Shown here: piece by piece, positions 1 to 7,712 of the stretch | Position numbering within the stretch: position 1 is the first letter of the stretch | Layout: each line of letters begins with the position of its first letter | Source of the DNA: Saccharomycopsis phalli | Taxonomy: Eukaryota > Ascomycota > Saccharomycetes > Ascoideales > Saccharomycopsidaceae | Direction of reading: 5' to 3' | DNA length: 64,000 nt | Assembly: GCA_020342235.1 (NCBI GenBank) | Contig: CP073212.1 | Coordinates: 992,001 to 1,056,000, forward strand | Notes under the pieces: model-generated | Databases searched by the model: none | What the model was told of the DNA's origin: nothing | The model's input: only the letters and a program-made list of their open reading frames with translations | Position numbers and translations under genes: made by a program

Positions 1-1
1 C

Positions 2-1102
2 ATGGACAATGTCAATGACGTTTTAGATGGCGTGGAGACATTTACCATTGACGAAAAGCCTGCTGGACCAGATACCAGCACCTCTAGTGAAGGAATGGAG
101 ACTCCGTCGGAAGAAGAGTTTCAGAAAACTCGCTATGTTGACCGACTGGTGGATGCTTCCAAGTCGTATGTTTCTCAGTCGACTGGCACAGAGAAATTGG
201 CTATACAGCAGCAATGTGTCGGGAGTGAAAAGAAGAAATATGTCAATTCCAGTGTTCAGGCGTTTAACGATGATACAGAATACGTTATGCTGTTGAAAGC
301 TTCGGCGCTGCGTCCACATCAGTATGTTTTGGGTGAAGTGAAGTACCCAGCATTATCGGACAATCCAATTGCATCTACGCTTGAGAACTTGTATTACGAC
401 TCGATGTCGGAGTTTCAGGTATTGGAAGTGTGCCAGAGATCGCTTGACAAGTTTGTCAATGACCATTTACAAGCGAAGATCAATCCAAAGAGGCTGGAAG
501 CTGCTCTAGACAATTGTTTTGTATGGCGGCTTTCCGAAGGGAAGCTTGTGGAGGATATTATTAGCAAGTACCAAGAGTCTGTTGGCGAGTTGTTGGCGGA
601 TCTTCGAGAAGGGCATGACGCGGTGGAGAAGTTCAAGAGCGAAGACAAGTTTGCGGACCAGTACGACGAGTTTGTAAAGCAGTTTCAGATGGTGGAGTTG
701 AACAGTGAGCTTATGCGGACAAGCAGTGCCAACGAGCGTGTGCTACCATTTCGGTTTTTGATTCTCAAGGATAAAATCACCAAGAAGTTCAACTCGGTGG
801 GCAAGTTATATCAGGATGTTCAGGACGGGTTGATTGGGTTGAAGACACAGTTTCAGAAGGGCGACACCAAGCAGATGTATAGTAAGTTGGGGACGATGAT
901 TCATCAGATCCGTGTGGCTACTCTGACGCAGATGAATGATATTAGTGTGCTTGTTAAGGAGATGGAGGGTTTGAAGGAGAAGGAGGCTGGTGATTTGGAT
1001 GAATTGGATGGGGAAGTGGAGGGTGTGAAGGCTGAAGGTCGACGGGTTGTTTTGGAGATGATGCGGGATGCGAGTTTGGATAGTTTGACTGAGGTGATTT
1101 GA
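2..1102 (+). CDS. Coiled-coil protein of unknown function, 366 aa
   Basis: An open frame starts at an ATG at the second base of the window, so the true start could lie further upstream, outside the window. The first 40 residues are acidic and Ser/Thr-rich, as in a disordered tail. From about residue 140 the protein is rich in Glu, Lys, Leu and Asp with long predicted helices, and residues 190-350 look like coiled coil. There is no signal peptide, membrane segment or catalytic motif. The layout would fit a cytoskeletal, kinetochore or vesicle-tether subunit, but I recognise no family and assign none. Codon use resembles the neighbouring host genes and the length is compatible with a real gene. 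Confidence 0.75.
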   Translation: MDNVNDVLDGVETFTIDEKPAGPDTSTSSEGMETPSEEEFQKTRYVDRLVDASKSYVSQSTGTEKLAIQQQCVGSEKKKYVNSSVQAFNDDTEYVMLLKASALRPHQYVLGEVKYPALSDNPIASTLENLYYDSMSEFQVLEVCQRSLDKFVNDHLQAKINPKRLEAALDNCFVWRLSEGKLVEDIISKYQESVGELLADLREGHDAVEKFKSEDKFADQYDEFVKQFQMVELNSELMRTSSANERVLPFRFLILKDKITKKFNSVGKLYQDVQDGLIGLKTQFQKGDTKQMYSKLGTMIHQIRVATLTQMNDISVLVKEMEGLKEKEAGDLDELDGEVEGVKAEGRRVVLEMMRDASLDSLTEVI

Positions 1103-1310
1103 TGAGGGATTGGCTGAGTATTGATTGATGGGTAGTTGATAATATGTGTATTTGCCGTGGTGTACCAACTATTGTGCTATATAGCTATCAAATTGCAGTT
1201 ATGGTTTGCAAGTGTAGATGATATTTTGTACATTAAGCGGTCATGTCCATTGGAGTACTTGAATACAGTGGTAATGATGTAATAAGTGTAGTACATTTGT
1301 AAATTAGCTG

Positions 1311-1421
1311 TAGCAATGGTTGAACTTTGCCTAGTTGAATTGTGGAAATGATTGAATTTTGGCTAGTTGAATTGTAGCAATGGTTGAACTTTGCCTAGTT
1401 GAATTGTAGCAATGGTTGAAT
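1311..1421. repeat. Tandem repeat, about 32-bp unit, just over three copies
   Basis: A unit beginning TAGCAATGGTTGAACTTTG recurs three times with small changes and then fades. It sits in the 957-bp spacer between the first gene and the MOSC gene. No gene is seen here. Confidence 0.75.
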
Positions 1422-1601
1422 TGAAAATTGTAGAGAATACAAAACTTCTCGGCAAGTTAATCCTACGTCAACAGGTAATTCAAAAGATTTTAATACGTCT
1501 TGAGAATACCAAGTTTAAAATTTCACACCATGTACTGAAAAATCACCCCAATAACTGCTAATTCAGGCATTGTACTGGAAAAATCACTACAGTAATAAAC
1601 T

Positions 1602-1745
1602 GCTAGCGTAGACTCCCAAAGTATTGCTAGCGTAGACTCCCAAAGTATTGCTAGCGTAGACTTCCAAAGTATTGCTAGCGTAGACTTCCAAAGTATTGCT
1701 AGCGTAGACTTCCAAAGTATTGCTAGCGTAGACTCCCAAAGTATT
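1602..1745. repeat. 24-bp minisatellite, six copies
   Basis: Six head-to-tail copies of a 24-bp unit starting GCTAGCGTAGACT differ only by C/T at one site. The unit length is a multiple of three, so the array is open on the minus strand and makes a spurious repetitive ORF. It lies about 315 bp upstream of the MOSC gene. Confidence 0.9.
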
Positions 1746-2059
1746 GCCAACGGTCAATTATTACCGAAAAAATTTCTAGTCTGGGATGACAAAGCCTCAA
1801 TTTGGTGTTACTAGATCCATATGCAGTAAGGCATGGATAACAGTAATACCAACATATGCTGGACTCAACCCAACGACATTGAGTCCACGCTACACGAAAT
1901 TCACGCCAATTTAATCACCCCCACACCTTACTGGTCGGATCGGCACACCATTTGAGATATAAATCAATTTAATCCAGCTAGTTTCCCCATGGGCGAGGGT
2001 AAGCCGCACGTCCCCCGGGTAATGCTGGGCCATATTGCGCCTGAAATCGAAATCTCAGC

Positions 2060-3127
2060 ATGTTCGTGGTTATTTCGGTCCTACTTGCTGTGTTTCTCCC
2101 CATTGTGGTCCACGACTGCTTTCCCATCAACTACAAGTCGTCCAATTGGCTTGTGTCGGCGCTCTACTACTTCACAAATGCGCGTTACTGGCTCACGCTG
2201 GCAGTATTCCGACGATACTTCCCCGAGCACGTGGGGACCATCAGCAGCATATATGTGTTCCCTATAAAGTCTGTTGGGTTTCTCAAAGTGCCACAGTGGG
2301 AAATTGACGAGCATGGCTTGAAACACGACCGTCAGTATGCGCTTGGCTTCCGCGAAAATGACGCTTACAAAGTGCTTACTCAGCGCGAGTGCCCGAGGCT
2401 AGCAAAAGTAAGGTACGAATATTTGGGCCACTCATTTTCTGTTTTGTATGGAGAATGCAGTTTCGCGATTCCAGCCCGGCCCGAGGTCACGTGCCCGGAG
2501 ATGCTGGTGGTGCTTTGGGGCAACGAGTTTGGAGCGCTGGAGATCGATGTGGTTCCGCAAAAGTTTGTGGAGTGGTCGGGCATTGCGGACAAGTATCCTG
2601 GGAAGCGAATCAAGCTATTGTACTCTCCCCAAGGTAAAGAGGTGAAGGTCGGGTCGCCGTTTGCTGAGCATCGCAGATCGCTTTTCCACGACTATTATCC
2701 GTTGCTATTGACGTCTGAGTGCGACGTGGAGTATGTGAACCGAAAAATCAGGCTGGATTTCCCTGATTCGGATGTGGTGGTTGAGCCGGTGAATTTCCGT
2801 GGGAACATGGTTCTAAGCGGGAAACGCGAGTTTGACATTGACACGTTCCGGCATTTTACCGTTGGCGGACACCGCTGGAAAGTGGCTACAAAGTGCATTC
2901 GATGTGTGATTCCCAACATCAGTCTAGCGACCGGCCAAGTGGATCGGCAGTTGGTGGTGCTGAAGGTGCTTAAACGGCACCGGGTCATCGACAAGGGCAC
3001 CGACTACGCTGCGTTTGGCGTCAACTGCATCCAGTACGATTCCGGGTACAAAATCTCTGTTGGCGATACTGTGCAAGTGCATCAGCGAAGAATCAGCCGG
3101 TTCGAGGCGATCGAGCCCTCCACGTGA
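2060..3127 (+). CDS. MOSC-domain protein with N-terminal membrane anchor (mARC-like)
   Basis: This 355-aa protein has a MOSC N-terminal beta-barrel domain (about residues 55-190, containing SIYVFPIKSVGF and KHDRQYALG). The C-terminal MOSC domain (about 200-350) contains TKCIRC, where family members carry the Cys that ligates the molybdenum cofactor. Residues 1-20 are a hydrophobic stretch, suggesting a membrane tail as in mitochondrial mARC proteins. mARC enzymes reduce N-hydroxylated compounds with cytochrome b5, but many fungi lack Moco synthesis, so the activity here is unproven. The start is the first ATG that keeps the anchor. The gene ends 20 bp before the FAR8 start. It contains a CTG codon at residue 146 in a run of hydrophobic beta-strand residues, consistent with Leu. 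Confidence 0.85.
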   Translation: MFVVISVLLAVFLPIVVHDCFPINYKSSNWLVSALYYFTNARYWLTLAVFRRYFPEHVGTISSIYVFPIKSVGFLKVPQWEIDEHGLKHDRQYALGFRENDAYKVLTQRECPRLAKVRYEYLGHSFSVLYGECSFAIPARPEVTCPEMLVVLWGNEFGALEIDVVPQKFVEWSGIADKYPGKRIKLLYSPQGKEVKVGSPFAEHRRSLFHDYYPLLLTSECDVEYVNRKIRLDFPDSDVVVEPVNFRGNMVLSGKREFDIDTFRHFTVGGHRWKVATKCIRCVIPNISLATGQVDRQLVVLKVLKRHRVIDKGTDYAAFGVNCIQYDSGYKISVGDTVQVHQRRISRFEAIEPST

Positions 3128-3147
3128 CTTACCCTACCTGGGATATA

Positions 3148-4941
3148 ATGGAGGAGGTGAAGTGGCCGGATTCCAGTATGATGGACGGTGCTGAGTACAC
3201 GCTTCCTGGGGTGATGAACTATCTCCAGTCTGAGTTCACTCAGATTGAGAAGATGAAGATCGCCAACAGCTTGGAGATGCTGGAGATGAAGTTCAAGATC
3301 CTGAAGTTGGAGGGTGTCAAGAACGCCTTGAACATCACCAACAACAAGCTTGTCGAGGATTTGCAACGGCTCAAAAACGAGAACGCGCGCTTGGTACGCG
3401 CTGTATGTGAGCTCAAGCAGGAGAATGCCGTTCTCAAAGGCGAACTGGCCGAGAGCCGAGCCCCGTTGGAGTCTGATGCCGAGCTCCGAAAGTTGATTGG
3501 CGATTTGGCAGAGACAAAGGCCCAGCTGTTGTTGGTGCGGGACATTGGGCAGTTGGACTTGGAAGGGGCGTCTGAGGGCACAAACTCGCTTGATCTTGCG
3601 CCGTTGGTGACCAGCCGGCGATTTCTCCAGGACTGTATGAAGGAGATGTTCTACTTGATCAAAAACGGCAACGGCAACATCGTCAACAACATCAACGACT
3701 TCAGCTTCGACAGCGAGAACGCAAACCGTGATCTGGTGCGCTCGGGCGACTTTAACGTGTTTGACAAGTACAATTACGTCGCTGCAGAACAGCAGCAGGA
3801 CCGGGCAAAAGACAGCCCGGGATTTCTCTTTGATAACGCAGAGGAGCGCGACGACAAGGAAAACAAGGTCAACTTCATTGAGAAAATCTCCGGCGAGAAC
3901 TTCTACTCATTCTCTGATAACCCTGATCTGGCCGCCAACCGTTACACGCTCCCATTGAAGGAAGAGCCGCACCAAAGCGAACCAGAGCCTTCTGGCCTCG
4001 ACCCGGCACCCGAATTGGAAGAACCAAGCGATACCGAAACCGTGGTCGAGCCTGAATTCGACCTCACCGAATCGCGGCCCATGAGCCCTGGCCAGACATT
4101 TTCCAACCCAGGGCTCATGTGCCTCGCGTACTCGCCCGAGACACACCAATTGGCTGGGTACTGCACCGAGTCGAGGCTGCTTGTTTGCTACAAGGCAGAA
4201 AAGGAGCTTGTCCAGACACACAGCATCACGTCTGCATCGCCCAGCATGATTCTCTGGGCCAGGCAACGATGCGTGATTTTCAGCGACAGCGAGCCATATG
4301 TTTTCCGAGTCGTTGACTTCAATGCCACCAGCGACACCAAGATCAACGTTCTCGAGTGTTTGAAGCAGCACCAGCAGCTGGATGACGAAGAATTCTTGCC
4401 CTTGGCCGACTCCACTATCCTCACTTTGGAGTTTTCCCAAGACAAACTCTTGGTAGTGTGCAAGAAGTTCTATTATGTGTTTGACATGACCGAGGAGCCG
4501 AAGTTGGCGTCGTACGTGCTGTTTGTCGGCAACACCGCCATCCCGTCGATCCGCTCAGGCCACTTTTCCGACGGAAAAGTCCTCATCTTGTCTGACAATG
4601 GTAAACTCTCGGACTCAAACATCATCCACTCGGACCAATATCTCGTGGGATTTGTGCCCCAGCAGCCTCATGCCATTGTGCTCGAGTCCTCCCCGTGGAA
4701 ACTGGGCCACTCCAAGCTCATGCTATTTGATACTTCCTCCTCTAAGATTACCGACTCTTGGCTCTTGAAACAAAAGTTGCAGTCGCTCCACCAGTTTGGC
4801 TCCAAGGCGGTGGCCAGGGCTGCTGACCATACGTATGTGCTTGATTTCGCAGACAAGCTGGCAAGTCTTTGTGAAGTCCAGGGTACCGTTGCAGACTACG
4901 GGTTGGTGTACAACGCCTCCGAGATTGTGTTATTGAAATAG
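3148..4941 (+). CDS. FAR8: Striatin-family scaffold, Far8-like
   Basis: The protein is 597 aa from the first in-frame ATG. The frame is open to 3124, but only through a GTG. Residues 15-60 begin EYTLPGVMNYLQSEF and continue into a heptad helix, which matches the N-terminal signature of striatins (YTIPGxxxYxQ, then coiled coil). A second coiled coil spans about 65-120, followed by an acidic Ser/Pro linker. From about 320 there are degenerate beta-rich repeats that I read as a diverged WD40 propeller. In yeast, Far8 is the striatin-like subunit of the FAR/STRIPAK complex, acting with Far11, Far3, Far7 and PP2A in pheromone arrest and TORC2 antagonism. The promoter must lie inside the MOSC gene, and a CACGTG at 3121-3126 overlaps its stop codon. 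Confidence 0.8.
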   Translation: MEEVKWPDSSMMDGAEYTLPGVMNYLQSEFTQIEKMKIANSLEMLEMKFKILKLEGVKNALNITNNKLVEDLQRLKNENARLVRAVCELKQENAVLKGELAESRAPLESDAELRKLIGDLAETKAQLLLVRDIGQLDLEGASEGTNSLDLAPLVTSRRFLQDCMKEMFYLIKNGNGNIVNNINDFSFDSENANRDLVRSGDFNVFDKYNYVAAEQQQDRAKDSPGFLFDNAEERDDKENKVNFIEKISGENFYSFSDNPDLAANRYTLPLKEEPHQSEPEPSGLDPAPELEEPSDTETVVEPEFDLTESRPMSPGQTFSNPGLMCLAYSPETHQLAGYCTESRLLVCYKAEKELVQTHSITSASPSMILWARQRCVIFSDSEPYVFRVVDFNATSDTKINVLECLKQHQQLDDEEFLPLADSTILTLEFSQDKLLVVCKKFYYVFDMTEEPKLASYVLFVGNTAIPSIRSGHFSDGKVLILSDNGKLSDSNIIHSDQYLVGFVPQQPHAIVLESSPWKLGHSKLMLFDTSSSKITDSWLLKQKLQSLHQFGSKAVARAADHTYVLDFADKLASLCEVQGTVADYGLVYNASEIVLLK

Positions 4942-5024
4942 AAAATGCATGCTTGTAATTTTGTAGTGTAACCATTTTTCTCCCCGTGCGGGTACCACCA
5001 GGCCGCAAAAAAGAGTCTGCAACT

Positions 5025-5115
5025 GGCAACGTGTCCGAGCGGTTAAGGAGAAAGACTTGAATATTAAGCAATCTTTTGGGCTTTGCCCGCGCAGGTTCGA
5101 GTCCTGCCGTTGTCG
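5025..5115 (+). tRNA. tRNA-Ser(UGA) with a short intron
   Basis: A full cloverleaf can be drawn. The 7-bp acceptor stem is GGCAACG with CGTTGTC, followed by discriminator G, the serine identity base. The D arm is GTCCGAGCGGTTAAGG. The long class II variable arm is GGGC-TTT-GCCC. The T arm is GCAGG-TTCGAGT-CCTGC. The anticodon stem AAAGA (5051-5055) pairs with TCTTT (5072-5076) and the anticodon TGA is at 5058-5060. Nine extra bases (about 5062-5070, TATTAAGCA) sit just after position 37, the usual place for a tRNA intron. Without them the loop is a normal CTTGAAA and the RNA is 82 nt. It reads UCA codons. Confidence 0.92.
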
Positions 5116-5119
5116 ATTA

Positions 5120-5125
5120 TTTTTT
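5120..5125 (+). terminator. Pol III T-run terminator of tRNA-Ser
   Basis: Six T residues begin 5 bp after the tRNA end, a standard RNA polymerase III stop. Confidence 0.85.
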
Positions 5126-5548
5126 GCATGCAACTCCACCTCTAGTCACGTGTAAACTCGAGGTGCAAATATTCACCACAACAGCGCAAAACCCAAGACA
5201 AATTGACGCACCTCGAATTTACTGACATGAATACTACATTCTGCAGGTATAAAAGATGGTAGTTTAGACTTGAGGGTCTTTAGTTCAATATATATATAGT
5301 TTACGTCTGTAGGATAGCCTGGCACTACCACGTATCTTATTGAGCTCACTACTACTATTACTTATTATTTATTTATTACTACTAGTGCAAAGTCCCCATC
5401 AGAGAAGAGACAACACTAAGTACGTCACATTCGAGGTCCCTCATTCACGGGGCCACTTTAATTTGATGCTGGTGGTTTGTTGGCAAAAGTATCAGTGGGT
5501 AACTGTTGTGTAGGTCACAGTGCACGAGTTACATCCGCAATATGTATA

Positions 5549-5926
5549 TGTTGAGGTTAAACATCACAAATATGGCACCAATAACGGAGAACTACACTAC
5601 GTTAGGATATACTCACGATACGGCACAACATACAGATAATGCTGTTGTATCGTAACGTGAAACTCATGGCCGTAGGAAAATATGAGGAGATATCTCTACT
5701 ATAAAAGGAGAGATATTCCCGTAGTTAGGATCATCTAAGAATATCAATTCAATCATCACTACCGTTCCGATTATTCAATGACAAAGGAACAAAACTCATC
5801 TAAAATTCACTAAATATCTGAGCATAAGTTTGTAACATATAGCTAAATACAAAAATAAATATTATTATTATTATTATAAGTTTGTAACAATGTCACACTC
5901 TCCAGACGAGGATTTCGACATCGACA
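5549..5926 (+). mobile_element. Solo LTR, family A (Ty1/copia-like), copy 1
   Basis: The element starts TGTTGAGG and ends CATCGACA, with a 5-bp duplication GTATA on both sides (5544-5548 and 5927-5931). It contains a TATA-like box (CTATAAAAGG) and, near its end, the start codon of gag, as in Ty1 where gag begins inside the LTR. Without a small LINE insert it is about 326 bp, matching the other two copies in the window. It is a fossil: no internal region is attached. Confidence 0.88.
5838..5876 (+). mobile_element. Extremely 5'-truncated LINE-B insertion (39 bp)
   Basis: This is the terminal 39 bp of the LINE-B 3' end (TAGCTAAATACAAAAATAAAT followed by ATT repeats). It is flanked by a 13-bp direct repeat TAAGTTTGTAACA at 5825-5837 and 5877-5889. 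The other two copies of the host LTR (33660 and 46256) have this 13-mer once, apart from one base, and no insert, so the pre-insertion state is known. Confidence 0.88.
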
Positions 5927-6604
5927 GTATAATAATATATAATCATTTGCTCCTCCATCTCATGGACCTCCTGTCCCTTAATTACTAATCTTTGATTGCG
6001 TATTGCTCCTATTGTTCTTCCCCTCATCCTTCATCCTGGTTATTCGGTATGGTTGCTTGCTGAACAACCAGGATTATTCGGCACATACGTATGCTCCAGG
6101 CCCGGCAAATTCACCAACTACTCCAGTCACATCTTTCAATGCAACCTGCTCGCATCAATATGAATACCATGTTGCTCACGTGGGGAAACAATAGGCAGCG
6201 TGTTCCAAGTTCACTAGCCTACTTTTCTGACACCGGTGTCGTTCACCAGAGCCCAAGATTCGTACAAAAGATGCTACCCATTGGTGGAAATATACGTCCC
6301 ATGGTATTCTACAACCGTTGAGATGCAACGGTAGGCGAAGAAACCCCATGATGCAGGGTAACCGTTTTATGTCAATTTATAGCGATTCAGCCTGGTCCAT
6401 GGGAATGAAAAGCTTGCAAAGGGAAGAAAAGAAGCTGGTGAAAGGGAAGAAAAGAGGCTAGTAAAAGGGAATGAAAAAGAAGCTTGTCAAGGGAACTTCA
6501 AACTGTAAATCTAAAATATACATCTGGAGAATCAGCAAGCAAGCGAAATCCCGCGTGGCTGTACGGCGATTTTTGATCCTGGGCAGCCGTGTGAATTTGG
6601 AAAT

Positions 6605-7228
6605 ATGATTCCTAGTCTTTCACTCATTTGTGGAAACCCAATCCTGATGGCAAATCTTCAGCATGGAGAAGTCGTGTATGACTTTGGTGCTGGTTTTGGA
6701 ATCGACGTGTGTCGTGTTTCTCTAGAAGTAGGCGCAGCCGGCAAGGTTGTGGGCATTGATCTGACGTCGGAAATGACGGGTATCACTAAGCCAATGGCGT
6801 ATAATCACCACGAGAATATCAGCTATTTGCAGGCAGATGTCTGCAATGTCCCCTTGGAAAGTGCTACGGCAGACATTGTCATTCTCAACTGTGGGTTGTG
6901 TTTTGAGCCCGACAAGCCTAGTGCAATTAGAGAAATGTATCGGCTCTTGAAGCCAGGGGGCCGGTTGGTCATGTGCGACATTTTGGCGACCACTGTGCTA
7001 GAAAACGAGGCCAAGCTGTCGATTTCCCAATGTCTAGGCTCGAGTTTATGTCCTTTGACAGTGGGCGAGTACATTGCGCTTTTGAAGCAAGCGGAGTTTG
7101 AGCAAGTGACGATTTTGAATAGTCTACAGGATACAAATGTATTCCAGCAAAGGCGAGGTGGTGAGCTGCATAAGATGGACTTGAACCAGTACTTGAAATT
7201 TTTTCACGTCTACGCAGTCAAGCAGTAG
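6605..7228 (+). CDS. Arsenite-methyltransferase-like SAM methyltransferase, short form
   Basis: The protein is 207 aa. ICGNPI near the N-terminus matches the CGNP motif that precedes the SAM domain in the ArsM/AS3MT group. It is followed by motif I (VYDFGAGFGIDV), an acidic ribose-binding end (GIDLTSEM), NCGLCFEPDKPSAIREM and LKPGGRLVMCDI, all in family order. ArsM enzymes methylate As(III) in the cytosol using Cys thiolates. The N-terminal part of typical ArsM (Cys-rich and YG region) is missing. The frame stays open upstream to about 6515 but without an ATG, and I see no splice acceptor with a branch motif. It may be 5'-truncated, use a noncanonical start, or be a pseudogene. The spacer on either side holds no other gene. 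Confidence 0.65.
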   Translation: MIPSLSLICGNPILMANLQHGEVVYDFGAGFGIDVCRVSLEVGAAGKVVGIDLTSEMTGITKPMAYNHHENISYLQADVCNVPLESATADIVILNCGLCFEPDKPSAIREMYRLLKPGGRLVMCDILATTVLENEAKLSISQCLGSSLCPLTVGEYIALLKQAEFEQVTILNSLQDTNVFQQRRGGELHKMDLNQYLKFFHVYAVKQ

Positions 7229-7712
7229 TGGTTGTTATGCCTCGGCAAGTTTGAAAGTGGCCAAATGATTTGTATGTATTTTGGAAATGATCTTGGCATA
7301 TACTTTGACACGTGATACGTATATGCTAGATGGACGTTTCTTGGCGACGTTTGAAAACGTGGGAGGTAAGTGTTAATAAGATGGTGATAAGATGATGAAA
7401 AGATGATGAAAAAATAGTTGTTGATGTTTGATGGTCGTTGTTTGATATTTGGGTAGGGTTGGAGTGTACAATCTTAGTAAAGAATCATGTATAAGGTATA
7501 TATTCTTGGCACAAGTCTGTCAATGTAGTCAATATGTGGTTGCTGAGCCATCAATACGATTTAGGCATTGGCCAGCCAACTGGTTGACCTTGAACGCGTG
7601 TCTATTTGGTCATCAATGTGCACTTGAAGGTTAATGTGGCCATGTGTGGATAATCTATTGCCATGACAATATTAGTATATGTTGGTGTGGTGTAAGTAGC
7701 ATTGGCACCCAC
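7229..7712. other. Intergenic spacer, no gene seen
   Basis: This is the shared 3' region of two convergent genes. It is AT-rich with a short GATGATAAGATGATG-type run near 7380 and no recognisable feature. Confidence 0.6.

Larger units (their letters stand above)
5434..5985 (+). repeat. Three-copy dispersed repeat, copy 1, split by a solo LTR
   Basis: The segments 5434-5548 and 5927-5985 align with an uninterrupted stretch at 13228-13395, and the left part also aligns with 12990-13090 (shared CCACTTTAATTTGATG and CAAAAGTATCAGTGGG). The origin of the repeat is unknown. In copy 2 it covers the 3' end of a small secreted-protein gene, so it may descend from that gene's 3' flank. Confidence 0.6.

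Noticed and set aside
1523-1750. Repetitive 75-aa frame (LAILWKST repeats)
   Set aside because: It is the translation of a 24-bp minisatellite whose length is a multiple of three. There is no promoter or non-repeat coding part.
6003-6321. Possible upstream exon of the arsenite-methyltransferase-like gene
   Set aside because: The two overlapping frames have no ArsM motif, and no donor/branch/acceptor set links them to 6605.
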